From positions 62,001-126,000 of the forward strand of contig NZ_JBAHUR010000007.1 of assembly GCF_036689815.1 (NCBI RefSeq): a DNA stretch of 64,000 nt, in the 5' to 3' direction. This document shows positions 54,280 through 61,755 of this stretch, one piece after another. The notes below the pieces were generated by a model that was not told the origin of the DNA, did not search any database, and was given only the letters and a program-made list of their open reading frames with translations. The DNA comes from Magnetovibrio sp. PR-2. GTDB lineage: Bacteria > Pseudomonadota > Alphaproteobacteria > Rhodospirillales > Magnetovibrionaceae. The number at the start of each line of letters is the position of its first letter. The stretch's first letter is position 1. Both the position numbers and the translations under genes were made by a program.

Positions 54280-55317
54280 ATGACCGATACCCTCACCATC
54301 ACCCGCCCCGATGATTGGCACGTGCATGTGCGCGATGGCGACATGATGAAGGCCGTGTTGCCGTATACCGCCGCCCAGTTTGGCCGCGCGATCATCATGC
54401 CGAACTTGGTTCCGCCGGTGCAGACGGCGAAAGACGGTGCGGCCTATCGCGACCGTATTCTAGCTGCGATGCCGGAAGGTTCGAACTTCCAACCCTTGAT
54501 GACGGCGTATCTCAGCGACAAAACCGACCCAGCTGATTTGGAGGCTGGGTTTAAGGACGGGATCTTTACAGCGGCAAAATTATACCCGGCAGGCGCGACG
54601 ACCAACTCCGACAGCGGCGTGACCGATGTGGCCAATATCGACGCGGTGTTGGACAAGATGGAAGAACTCGCCATGCCTTTGTTGGTGCACGGCGAAGTGA
54701 CGGATCCGCAAATCGATATTTTTGATCGCGAACACGTTTTCATCAAACGCGTTATGGAGCCCACTTTGGTGAAGCACCAAGGGCTCAAGGTCGTGTTTGA
54801 ACATATCACCACGTCTGCGGCCGTGGACTTTGTGCGGTCCCAAGGTCCGCGTATCGGCGCGACCATCACCGTCCATCACTTGATGATCAACCGCACAGAC
54901 ATCTTCAAAGGCGGCATTCGTCCGCACATGTATTGCCTGCCCATTGCCAAGCGCGAACAACACCGCTTGGCCTTGCGCGAAGCGGCAACGTCGGGGGAAA
55001 GTCAGTTCTTCCTCGGCACCGACACGGCACCCCATGCTATTTCTGCCAAAGAAGCCGCGTGCGGCTGTGCGGGTATTTTCAGCGCGTTGTCTGCGGTGGA
55101 ATTGTATGCCCAAGTGTTCGACGAAGAAAAAGCCTTGGACAAGTTCGAAGCGTTTGCGAGCCTCAACGGTCCAGCCTTTTATGGCATGACGCCCAACGCC
55201 GAAAAAATCACCTTGAAACGCGAAGACTGGCAAGTGCCCGACAGCATTTCCGTCGAAGGCGGCATAACTGTTCAGCCGTTTTTGGCGGGTGAAACGCTGC
55301 ACTGGAAAATGGCCTAA
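54280..55317 (+). CDS. pyrC: Dihydroorotase, class II
   Basis: PyrC cyclises carbamoyl-aspartate to dihydroorotate in pyrimidine synthesis. The 345-aa protein shows the metal H-x-H in RPDDWHVHVRDGDMM (~9-23), the carboxylated Lys region ITAAKLYPAGATTNSDSG-like at ~95-112, metal-binding HGEVTD (~138) and VVFEHITT, and the catalytic Asp in LGTDTAPHA (~251). This is the short, E. coli-type enzyme. It lies 13 nt after asnB, so it may share that transcript; acuI follows after 21 nt. Confidence 0.95.
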   Translation: MTDTLTITRPDDWHVHVRDGDMMKAVLPYTAAQFGRAIIMPNLVPPVQTAKDGAAYRDRILAAMPEGSNFQPLMTAYLSDKTDPADLEAGFKDGIFTAAKLYPAGATTNSDSGVTDVANIDAVLDKMEELAMPLLVHGEVTDPQIDIFDREHVFIKRVMEPTLVKHQGLKVVFEHITTSAAVDFVRSQGPRIGATITVHHLMINRTDIFKGGIRPHMYCLPIAKREQHRLALREAATSGESQFFLGTDTAPHAISAKEAACGCAGIFSALSAVELYAQVFDEEKALDKFEAFASLNGPAFYGMTPNAEKITLKREDWQVPDSISVEGGITVQPFLAGETLHWKMA

Positions 55318-55338
55318 TCAAAGCGGAGACCTCCCCAC

Positions 55339-56343
55339 ATGTCCGACACTGCATTCAAAGCCTTGATGTTGAACCGCGCCGACGACGGCAAAGTTTCCGG
55401 CGCGATTGAGACACTGTCCACTGATCAACTGCCCGACGCCGACACCACCATTGCCGTGAAATATTCGTCGCTGAACTACAAAGACGGCCTGATCATGAAC
55501 GGGCGCACCAAATTGGTGAAGGACTACCCCCACATCCCCGGCGTGGATTACGTCGGCGTGGTCGAAGACTGCACGTCGGGACGTTTCCAACCGGGTGATG
55601 AAGTGATTTGCACGGGCTGGCGCGTCGGTGAAGTGTGGTGGGGGGGCTATGCCCAGCGCGCGCGGGCCAAGTCTGAATGGCTGGTGCCGCTGCCCAAGGG
55701 GCTCAACATGGTGCAGACCATGGGGTTGGGGACTGCTGGCTTGACGGCGATGATGGCCTTGATGGATTTGGAAGACCACGGTCTCACCCCCGACGTTGAG
55801 GGCGAAGTGTTGGTTACCGGGGCTGCTGGCGGCATGGGCACCATGTGCATCGCGTTGTTGTCGAACCTGGGCTACAAGGTTTGCGCAGAAACTGGGCGTG
55901 AAGAGACACATCAGTACCTAAAAGACTTAGGCGCACATTCCATCATTTCCCGTGAAGAGCTGGAAACCCCACCCAAGGGCCCGTTGGTGAGCGGGCGCTG
56001 GGAAGGGGCCATCGACAACGTCGGCGGTGTGATGTTGGGGAACTTGTTGTCGGCGCTGAAACCCAAAGCCAGCGTTGCGGCGGTGGGCAATGTGGCGGGC
56101 TGGACGTTTGAGGCCTCCATCATGCCGTTTTTGGTGCGTGGCGTGAACATCTTGGGCATCGACAGCGTCACCTGCCCGCCCGAGCGGCGCAAAACCGCCT
56201 GGGAGCGTTTGTCCCAGGAACTTCCCTTGGATCACTTCGACGATATGGTCGAAATCCACCCCATGGGCGATTTGTTGGAGTTGGGCGCAAAGATCCTCGA
56301 CGGCAAGGTTCGTGGGCGTGCGGTGATCGACCTGAACGCTTAG
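55339..56343 (+). CDS. acuI: AcuI/YhdH-type acrylyl-CoA reductase (MDR family)
   Basis: A zinc-free medium-chain dehydrogenase/reductase of 334 aa. The catalytic half has SSLNYKDGLIMNGRTKLVKD and PHIPGVDYVGVVEDC, and the NADPH-binding half has VLVTGAAGGMGTMCIALLSN (~156-175). This is the AcuI/YhdH pattern. These enzymes reduce acrylyl-CoA to propionyl-CoA with NADPH and protect against acrylate from DMSP breakdown in marine bacteria. No dmd genes are nearby. The last 4 nt overlap the convergent cytochrome gene. Confidence 0.9.
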   Translation: MSDTAFKALMLNRADDGKVSGAIETLSTDQLPDADTTIAVKYSSLNYKDGLIMNGRTKLVKDYPHIPGVDYVGVVEDCTSGRFQPGDEVICTGWRVGEVWWGGYAQRARAKSEWLVPLPKGLNMVQTMGLGTAGLTAMMALMDLEDHGLTPDVEGEVLVTGAAGGMGTMCIALLSNLGYKVCAETGREETHQYLKDLGAHSIISREELETPPKGPLVSGRWEGAIDNVGGVMLGNLLSALKPKASVAAVGNVAGWTFEASIMPFLVRGVNILGIDSVTCPPERRKTAWERLSQELPLDHFDDMVEIHPMGDLLELGAKILDGKVRGRAVIDLNA

Positions 56344-56807
56344 TCGTCGTCGAAGTGGCCTTTGTCCGCGTCTTTGTGGCAGGCCTTGCAGTTGGCCCAG
56401 GTTTTGGCCTTTTTGAATTGGCTGGGGCTGACTTCGTCTTCTTCTTGGTGTTCGTGCACGAACCAGCGTTGCTCGGAAATGCGGATTGATCGGGCTTTGG
56501 AGCGGCGCGAGCTGTTTTCGACCAAATAGTTTTCGATGTGTGAGCGCGTGGCTTCATCCAAGCTGGCATCTTCGCCAAAGTGGTTGGGCAGATCCCCCAT
56601 CAAGGTTTTCCAGGCTGTTGCGTCCAGTAGGCGTGCCGGGTAGGCGATATGGCATTCGGCGCATTCTTGCTGGGTGGTGGCGTCGGTGACGGCCATGGAT
56701 TTATAGGCGCGCCAGTTGCCTTTGTCGCCATCGGCTTGCGCGGTCAAAATAGGGGCTGCAATGGCTAGGCCTAGGACTGATCCCAGAACGAGTACTGTTT
56801 TGTTCAT
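56340..56807 (-). CDS. Periplasmic diheme cytochrome c (155 aa)
   Basis: From the ATG at 56807 (GAGG 6 nt upstream) the product has a signal peptide (VLGSVLGLAIAAPILTAQA) and two heme motifs: CAECH (Cys49-His53) and CKACH near the C-terminus (~140-144). The region between holds LPNHFGEDASLDEATRSHIE and a Glu-rich stretch. This is the small diheme cytochrome (DHC) layout, often encoded with a membrane cytochrome b, but none is here. Redox partner unknown. An ATG one codon earlier is also possible. Confidence 0.88.
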   Translation of the reverse strand: MNKTVLVLGSVLGLAIAAPILTAQADGDKGNWRAYKSMAVTDATTQQECAECHIAYPARLLDATAWKTLMGDLPNHFGEDASLDEATRSHIENYLVENSSRRSKARSIRISEQRWFVHEHQEEDEVSPSQFKKAKTWANCKACHKDADKGHFDDD

Positions 56808-56960
56808 CATATACCTCAACTCTCAAAGCCCAGAGTGGGGGGCCGTTTGTGTCTGTTGAGGCTCAAAGTAACGAAATTCTCCTGAACCGTTCCTGAACGA
56901 ACAAAAAAAGGTGATTTTCTGGGCGTTTTGCTGAAATTGGGCGGATCGTTTCTTTATCCC

Positions 56961-56987
56961 TTGACGCGCCGTTCGTGATGAATTAAT
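56961..56987 (+). promoter_or_regulatory. Possible promoter of the tRNA gene
   Basis: TTGACG (56961-56966) and ATTAAT (56982-56987) with a 15-nt spacer, ending 17 nt before the tRNA. The spacer is short, so the exact -10 is uncertain. Confidence 0.4.
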
Positions 56988-57004
56988 TACGGCGCACCCA
57001 CTGT

Positions 57005-57081
57005 GGCTGGGTAGCTCAGCTGGTTAGAGCGCGGCACTCATAATGCCGAGGTCGGCAGTTCAAGTCTGCCTCCAGCTACCA
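57005..57081 (+). tRNA. tRNA with anticodon CAT (elongator Met, or Ile2)
   Basis: A 77-nt cloverleaf: acceptor GGCTGGG/TCCAGCT (two G-T pairs), D stem GCTC/GAGC, anticodon stem CGGCA/TGCCG around CTCATAA (anticodon CAT), T stem GGCAG/CTGCC and encoded CCA. The initiator-specific features are absent. Elongator Met and the lysidine-modified Ile2 tRNA cannot be separated with certainty by eye; Met is the default. Confidence 0.93.
57073..57081 (+). repeat. Left copy of a 9-bp direct repeat (tRNA 3' end)
   Basis: CAGCTACCA, the last nine bases of the tRNA including CCA, recurs at 58333-58341. Such repeats mark integration at tRNA genes, though 9 bp is short for an attachment core. Confidence 0.4.
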
Positions 57082-57087
57082 ATTGTA

Positions 57088-57126
57088 ACAACGGCTTAGC
57101 GCTTATCGCGCTGGGCCGTTGTTTTA
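57088..57126 (+). terminator. Terminator after the tRNA
   Basis: ACAACGGC (57088-57095) pairs with GCCGTTGT (57115-57122), with AGCGC/GCGCT above it and a TTATC loop, followed by TTTAG. Confidence 0.8.
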
Positions 57127-57580
57127 GGAAACACCATACGGATTGTTCTAAGGCATGTGCTTTATCTGGAACTGTGTTGGTGTGGTCACAAGATTATCGT
57201 TGGGTCGTCAATTGAAGAGAAGTAAGCTAAGTAGAGCTTCCTTAGGCCGTGCGCGTTTTTTTATACACACCGATTTGACAAGAGAATCGAGAGCGAGAAT
57301 TTGAGACCAAGTTAAGTTGAATTGGGTGGCTTCACACCAAATATTGTGCAAATTCCATTTCTCTCGTCAAAACCCGCGATTGTTTCGAAGTTCTATGTAC
57401 GGTGGAAACGTTCAAAAAACAGAGACTTGTCTGTGGTTTCACAATTAAACCAATATTTAATGCCCTGCTTTTATCGTTGCGTGGCACCAACAATTTGGTA
57501 GCATGCGTATTGACAAGTCACGAATGCTGATGATACAGGGAGGGCGTTCAGTGAACACAACCAATGAGGAGAACACCCAA
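57127..57580. other. AT-rich gap upstream of the islet genes
   Basis: About 450 nt without a convincing gene. It is AT-rich and contains two TTGACA hexamers, at 57275-57280 (poor -10) and 57510-57515 (usable -10). I see no RNA gene or repeat beyond these. Confidence 0.5.
57510..57537 (+). promoter_or_regulatory. Possible promoter of the islet genes
   Basis: A perfect TTGACA (57510-57515), a 16-nt spacer and GATACA (57532-57537), 44 nt before the small protein start. The -35 is strong and the -10 weak. Confidence 0.4.
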
Positions 57581-57745
57581 ATGTCGAAAACTCTCGCGGA
57601 ATTACGCGACCCGACAAAGAGGGAAGAGGCTATCATTGAGGCACAAAATCAATATAAGGAAGATGGCGTCAAAACTGACGAAGGTTTGGGCCTTAATGGA
57701 GGGGTAACTAACGGTGGTGAGTGGATTGACAACGCCAACTGGTGA
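57581..57745 (+). CDS. Unknown 54-aa small protein
   Basis: The ATG at 57581 has GAGGAG 9 nt upstream, so translation is likely. The 54-aa product begins MSKTLAELRDPTKREEAII, a charged helix, and ends in a glycine-rich, aromatic tail (LGLNGGVTNGGEWIDNANW). No transmembrane segment or Cys. The G-rich codons for its GG region also form the Shine-Dalgarno of the next gene, so part of its composition may be explained by that. It overlaps the 202-aa gene by 32 nt. Could be an antitoxin, a peptide precursor or a chaperone-like partner; none is shown. Confidence 0.6.
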   Translation: MSKTLAELRDPTKREEAIIEAQNQYKEDGVKTDEGLGLNGGVTNGGEWIDNANW

Positions 57746-58322
57746 CACCACCTCCACAAGCATACTTTTCTTTTCTGAAAACGCTCAACGTAAATTACTC
57801 GCTCAAATTATCGAATATGCCCTTGAAGCTGTCCATGTAGACGACTTCGAGGGCGTTTCGGTTGATTTTGGGCGGTTTTTTTCCGCTATGCGTGAAGCAA
57901 ATTTTGATATCGAATTCGTACATCGCCGTCGCGGCCTCGAAAACGGTATTTCGGAAGGGAAGCTAGCGGGGATTGTCTTCTACAGGCTTACACGCGAACG
58001 CATTATTAACCTTAATCAATCTTTGTTGAAGCAGGGACACTTTCAGTTTCTGCAAGAAGAAGTGATGATTAAAATTATCGGCGCACTTTTACATGTTGAC
58101 TTCTCAGATGAGTGGATTGCCCAAAAAATTGGCACCGAAAGAAGTGAAGGCATGCGTCAAAAGTTCCAAGATTTATACAATGAGCTGCGGTATATTTCTT
58201 GTCGTCGTCACTATAATCAAGAATCTCTTGCCCTCTTCTTTGACTCGATGGTCTATTTACAAACTGCAATTGATGAGATGCGGAGGATCAGCTCGGCACT
58301 CAAGGATGAATTGCCAGACTAA
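57714..58322 (+). CDS. Unknown 202-aa protein coupled to the small protein
   Basis: The frame begins at GTG 57714 (a second GTG follows at once) with GGAGGGG 9 nt upstream, embedded in the previous gene. The 202-aa soluble, helix-rich protein has a basic patch (FVHRRRGLENGI, YRLTRERIINLN) and a long C-terminal helical part (MRQKFQDLYNELRYISCRRH). I recognise no family. AT-rich codon use differs from all flanking genes. The 32-nt overlap strongly suggests joint translation with the 54-aa protein. A strong terminator follows. Confidence 0.65.
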   Translation: MVSGLTTPTGDTTSTSILFFSENAQRKLLAQIIEYALEAVHVDDFEGVSVDFGRFFSAMREANFDIEFVHRRRGLENGISEGKLAGIVFYRLTRERIINLNQSLLKQGHFQFLQEEVMIKIIGALLHVDFSDEWIAQKIGTERSEGMRQKFQDLYNELRYISCRRHYNQESLALFFDSMVYLQTAIDEMRRISSALKDELPD

Positions 58323-58332
58323 TGGCACAGCT

Positions 58333-58341
58333 CAGCTACCA
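58333..58341 (+). repeat. Right copy of the 9-bp direct repeat
   Basis: CAGCTACCA at 58333-58341 repeats the tRNA 3' terminus (57073-57081). It lies 11 nt after the stop of the 202-aa gene, at the border where composition returns to normal. Confidence 0.4.
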
Positions 58342-58350
58342 TTCCAAACT

Positions 58351-58384
58351 CCCCGGTTTTCGCCTGAAAACCGGGGGTTTTTGT
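58351..58384 (+). terminator. Terminator after the islet genes
   Basis: CCCCGGTTTT (58351-58360) pairs perfectly with AAAACCGGGG (58367-58376) around CGCCTG, followed by GTTTTTTG. Confidence 0.85.
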
Positions 58385-58492
58385 TGGAATTCATAAAAAT
58401 TAATTAAAAAGTCTGATAAACCTACCGAAATATAGGTATAAATTGACTGTCTGTGGCGCTGAACTGTTGGGTTCAAATTAAGGTAGAGCTCC

Positions 58493-59422
58493 ATGTCCGG
58501 GTTTGAAAACATCAATATTTTGCTGGCGGAACCGAATGTTCAAATTCGGCGTACCGTTTCCGATTCCTTGCGTCAACACGGCTATCACAGCATTCGTGAT
58601 ACGGGCCAGACCCGTGTGGTGCGCGAAGCGGTGAGCGAGGACCGGCTCGATGTCTTGATCACCGACGTGACGTTGGAAGGCGAAGACATGTGCGAGCTGC
58701 TTTACGGCATTCGTCACCACCGTGCCGGCACAAATCCGTTTTTGGTGACGATGGCCCTGACGGAAAATCCGTCGGTTGATGTTGTGCGCAAAGTCGTGAA
58801 CTCCGGCGCGGACGATGTGTTGTTAAAGCCGGTTTCGGTGAAACAAATCTTGGATCGTCTGGGAGGTTTGTCGAAAAACCGCAAAGGCTTTGTGGTGACG
58901 ACGGATTACATTGGGCCGGACCGGCGCAAAAATGGGGCGCGACCGGGTACGCAGGAAATCCCCGTTTTCAATGTGCCCAACCCTTTGCTCTACAAACGAT
59001 CCGATAGCAAAGCTGATTTGGCCCAAGTCCAAGCCGCGATCAATGCCGCGGCGCGGATCATTAACGAGCAAAAAATGGAACGTCATGCCTTTCAAGTTCA
59101 GTACTTGGTCGACGAAATTGTGCCGCGCTATTCCATTGGGGATGTCGACGCCAATCTGAAGGGTATGGTTCGCCGTTTGGTGTTTGTGTCCGAAGACTTG
59201 GTCCGGCGCATGCGCGGAACAGATCGTGAGCATGTGCGCGAGTTGGGCGAGTCCATGATCAAGGTGGCGCAGGCCGTTCATCGCAATGTCGACGCACCGA
59301 ACATACGTGACTTGCACTTGCTGCCGGAACTGAGTTCTGCGATTAAAAAGGCCTTCGACGCCGATGAAAAAACGGCGGCCTTGGCCCACGATATTTCAAC
59401 GTCTGTAGGGCGTATCGCCTAA
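58493..59422 (+). CDS. Receiver-domain protein with GPDRR linker and helical output
   Basis: The 309-aa protein has an N-terminal receiver (~6-122) with phosphoacceptor Asp58 (LDVLITDVTLEGEDM) and the conserved Lys (DVLLKPVSV), but the acidic pocket reads LLAEPN (Glu13, Pro14) instead of two Asp. Then comes TTDYIGPDRRKNGARPG (~140), a motif shared with the receiver at 36.3 kb, and a helical domain (~165-309) of unknown fold including MVRRLVFVSEDLVRRMRG. No HTH or enzyme domain is seen. It heads a + strand cluster of four signalling or unknown genes. Confidence 0.8.
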   Translation: MSGFENINILLAEPNVQIRRTVSDSLRQHGYHSIRDTGQTRVVREAVSEDRLDVLITDVTLEGEDMCELLYGIRHHRAGTNPFLVTMALTENPSVDVVRKVVNSGADDVLLKPVSVKQILDRLGGLSKNRKGFVVTTDYIGPDRRKNGARPGTQEIPVFNVPNPLLYKRSDSKADLAQVQAAINAAARIINEQKMERHAFQVQYLVDEIVPRYSIGDVDANLKGMVRRLVFVSEDLVRRMRGTDREHVRELGESMIKVAQAVHRNVDAPNIRDLHLLPELSSAIKKAFDADEKTAALAHDISTSVGRIA

Positions 59423-59465
59423 GTCGGGTGCGCGCGGCACATGTGAACAGCAGCGACACGGGGAA

Positions 59466-59846
59466 ATGATGCCGTCCGAAACACAAACCATTTTGATTAT
59501 CGAAGACGACCCCATGGTGCTCAGTGCGACGGCAAGCCTTGTGCGCGCGTGGGGCTATGATGTTTTGATGGCGGGCTCAGCCGACGAAGCTATTAAAAAA
59601 GCAACGGCGTTGGGCCAGGCGCCGGATTTGATCATCATCGATTACGGCTTAAGCGGTGAACAAACGGGTCTGGATGCATACAATGCCATTACGCAGCTCT
59701 ACAGCGCATTTGTTCCCGGGATTGTCATCACCGGGGAAACCACGCCCGAACTTTTGGACAAGCTGGACAAAATCGGGCTGCCGCATTTGATGAAACCGAT
59801 CAACCCCGAAGCGTTAGAGCAATCTTTGCCCATTCTGTTGACGTGA
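59466..59846 (+). CDS. Stand-alone CheY-like receiver protein
   Basis: The 126-aa protein is a single receiver domain with all active residues: IIEDDPMVL (acidic pair), phosphoacceptor in LIIIDYGLSGEQTGLDA, Thr in GIVITGETTP and Lys in HLMKPINP. The IIDY...TGLDAY pattern resembles C-terminal receivers of hybrid kinases. It has a GGGGAAATG start region with two ATG codons (59466, 59469). It lies 43 nt after the GPDRR receiver, so the two may be a functional pair. Confidence 0.9.
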   Translation: MMPSETQTILIIEDDPMVLSATASLVRAWGYDVLMAGSADEAIKKATALGQAPDLIIIDYGLSGEQTGLDAYNAITQLYSAFVPGIVITGETTPELLDKLDKIGLPHLMKPINPEALEQSLPILLT

Positions 59847-59903
59847 GTGTCGTGCTATGAATGGTGCGAACACCTTTCCGCTTCATGAGATGTCGATCTA
59901 AGC

Positions 59904-60527
59904 ATGGCCGAGCAAGATCAAAATTTCCTTCCGCCCGAGCAAGAACAAGCCCAAAAGCTTGTTTTGCCCGATCATGAGGACAGCAATCCGCCTTTGGAAG
60001 AAGCCGGGCATCCGTCCCCTCAACAACGTGCCGATTTTGTCGTTAAACGCTTAGAACAATTCATTCGTGAAGGCCGCACATTGGCTGAAGGCATGTCCTT
60101 GCGCCAATGGCAAGACATGGCACGCATGGAAATTGCTTTGGCCGTTGCCGCTGCGGAAGATGCCGCCAAAGACGACGATCATGTGTCGCGCCGGGTCTTG
60201 TTCACTTTGGCTGCGGCTTTGGTCACGGTTGGCTTTTGGGGAACGGTGTTTGCGTTCGACAAAGCGCCTTATCTGGTGGTCGCATTTATCTTGACGATGA
60301 CAGGTTTGATCACCCTCGCGATTGTTGGTGAATGGCGTTTGATGAAGTACTTTCGTCGCCATCAAGCTAAGAAGCGTGAAAAATCTTTGCGCCGCATCGA
60401 AGATTTGACGCGCCGGATTAAACGTATGGAAAAAGAGTTGGATAAAGAATCCGACGATTTGCGTGACAAATTGAAACAACAAATGAAAGCCAAGCGCGCA
60501 GAGTTAAACGCGTCGTTTGATACGTAA
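59904..60527 (+). CDS. Two-helix membrane protein with long C-terminal coiled coil
   Basis: Unknown family. The 207-aa protein has an acidic soluble N-terminus (~95 residues), two transmembrane helices (RRVLFTLAAALVTVGFWGTV and LVVAFILTMTGLITLAIVGE) and a highly charged coiled coil (~155-200, LRRIEDLTRRIKRMEKELDK). Both ends should be cytoplasmic. The start at 59904 has only a weak ribosome site. It lies 57 nt after the receiver gene and 6 nt before the next gene, so it belongs to the same cluster. Confidence 0.7.
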   Translation: MAEQDQNFLPPEQEQAQKLVLPDHEDSNPPLEEAGHPSPQQRADFVVKRLEQFIREGRTLAEGMSLRQWQDMARMEIALAVAAAEDAAKDDDHVSRRVLFTLAAALVTVGFWGTVFAFDKAPYLVVAFILTMTGLITLAIVGEWRLMKYFRRHQAKKREKSLRRIEDLTRRIKRMEKELDKESDDLRDKLKQQMKAKRAELNASFDT

Positions 60528-60533
60528 CGAATA

Positions 60534-60926
60534 ATGAACCCTTACGCCTTTTATGCAGCGCAATTGCGCTTTGCTGCATCCAAAACAGAACGTAGCGACG
60601 CAGACATTTCCCACATGATGGATCAGCTTCAAACCATCGCCGATCAAATCGACGAGGGTGCTTCGTTTAAAGTTAAGGCCGCAAGCTTGCGCGCCGCAGC
60701 CCGTGCTCTTGCTGGGGTTTCAGGGTTTTTGCAAAAACAAATCTTGCCTGAAGTTATTGCGGCTGGGAACGCCACCGGCGAAGCGCAAGTGCGTTGGACC
60801 ATTGACACGTCCATGTCTTTGATGGCGACTATGATGACCCATGCGGAGATGACCAACGATCAAGAAGACCTTGAACTGACGTTGCCCGACGCACCCGACA
60901 TAGAAACTGCAAAGCCCGTTCATTGA
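60534..60926 (+). CDS. Hypothetical helical protein, 130 aa
   Basis: No family recognised. The 130-aa protein is predicted all-helical, with FAASKTERSDADISHMMDQL and LRAAARALAGVSGFLQKQIL, then an acidic tail. No membrane helix or metal site. It lies 6 nt after the membrane coiled-coil gene and is probably co-transcribed; a shared function with it is inferred from spacing only. Confidence 0.65.
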   Translation: MNPYAFYAAQLRFAASKTERSDADISHMMDQLQTIADQIDEGASFKVKAASLRAAARALAGVSGFLQKQILPEVIAAGNATGEAQVRWTIDTSMSLMATMMTHAEMTNDQEDLELTLPDAPDIETAKPVH

Positions 60927-61134
60927 TGGCACCGAATTTTGGTTTTGTACGAGATTAAACGCGCAAACTGAGTACAGTTTATCTTCACCAAACATAAATG
61001 TTTGAGGGTTACGGTAATTTTTTTACGCGTAACTGTTTCGTTGTTGGCAAGTATGTCTTAGTATGTGTCGTACACGAAATGCACTGCAAGCGTTACGTGG
61101 GGATCGATCGGAACTTAGGGGAGTACCTCGTACT

Positions 61135-61695
61135 ATGGCTAATCCAGTTTTGACTGACGTTAAGGGCATCGGCCCTGCGGCAGCAGCAGCACTGAAGGAA
61201 AAACGTATTGGCGTTGCCCGTGTTGCAAAAATGACGGCGAAGCAGCTGGCTGAATACCCGGGCATCGGTGAAGCTTCTGCAAAGAAAATCATCGCATCTG
61301 CTAAAGCACTTTTGAAAGCAGCCGCTAAACCGGCAGCGAAGAAGAAAGCTGCTGCGAAGAAAAAAGCTCCGGCCAAGAAGAAGGCTGCTGCGAAGAAAAA
61401 AGCTGCACCTAAAAAGAAAGCCGCTGCAAAGAAAAAAGCCGCTGCAAAGAAGAAGGCTCCGGCTAAGAAAAAAGCGCCAGCTAAGAAGAAGGCCGCTGCG
61501 AAGAAGAAAGCTCCGGCTAAGAAAAAGGCTGCTGCGAAGAAAAAGGCTCCGGCTAAGAAGGCTGCTGCCAAGAAGAAGGCCGCCGTTAAAAAGAAAGCGC
61601 CTGCAAAGAAAAAAGCACCAGCTAAGAAGAAGGCTCCGGCCAAGAAAAAAGCTGCTGCAAAGAAAAAAGCCCCCGCACGTCGTAAGAAAAAATAA
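61135..61695 (+). CDS. Helix-hairpin-helix protein with histone H1-like Lys/Ala/Pro tail
   Basis: The 186-aa protein has an N-terminal ~55-residue helix-hairpin-helix module (TDVKGIGPAAAAALKEKRIG and YPGIGEASAKKIIASAKALL, two G-I-G hairpins), then ~125 residues of hexad-like repeats of AAAKKK and APAKKK. Such tails bind DNA without sequence preference, as in bacterial H1-like proteins. It probably compacts or bridges the nucleoid. The ATG at 61135 is chosen because the HhH domain starts there; GGGGAG lies 11 nt upstream. It is its own transcript with a terminator. Confidence 0.85.
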   Translation: MANPVLTDVKGIGPAAAAALKEKRIGVARVAKMTAKQLAEYPGIGEASAKKIIASAKALLKAAAKPAAKKKAAAKKKAPAKKKAAAKKKAAPKKKAAAKKKAAAKKKAPAKKKAPAKKKAAAKKKAPAKKKAAAKKKAPAKKAAAKKKAAVKKKAPAKKKAPAKKKAPAKKKAAAKKKAPARRKKK

Positions 61696-61710
61696 CGTCG
61701 GGCAGACACC

Positions 61711-61750
61711 AAAAGGGCCGTTCAAGCGATTTGCTTGGGCGGCCTTTTTT
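61711..61750 (+). terminator. Terminator after the H1-like gene
   Basis: GGCCG/CGGCC with an upper CAAGC/GCTTG stem around GATTT, flanked by AAAA and TTTTTT, so it can stop both this gene and the convergent DUF454 gene. Confidence 0.8.
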
Positions 61751-61755
61751 GATGC

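Noticed and set aside
57480-57500. A TGGCAC hexamer suggesting a sigma-54 promoter near the islet genes
   Set aside because: The GC element required 10 nt after the GG is absent, so the -24/-12 pattern is not met. Similar near-misses at 24619 and 60926 also fail on spacing.
57581-57745. A double-glycine peptide precursor (RiPP or bacteriocin)
   Set aside because: The Gly-Gly codons also form the next gene's ribosome site, and no peptidase, transporter or modifying enzyme lies nearby, so the GG motif is not enough.
61023-61725. Long ORFs on the minus strand opposite the H1-like gene
   Set aside because: They are shadows of the Lys/Ala repeat (giving long Phe/Ala or Leu/Ser runs) and have no ribosome site.
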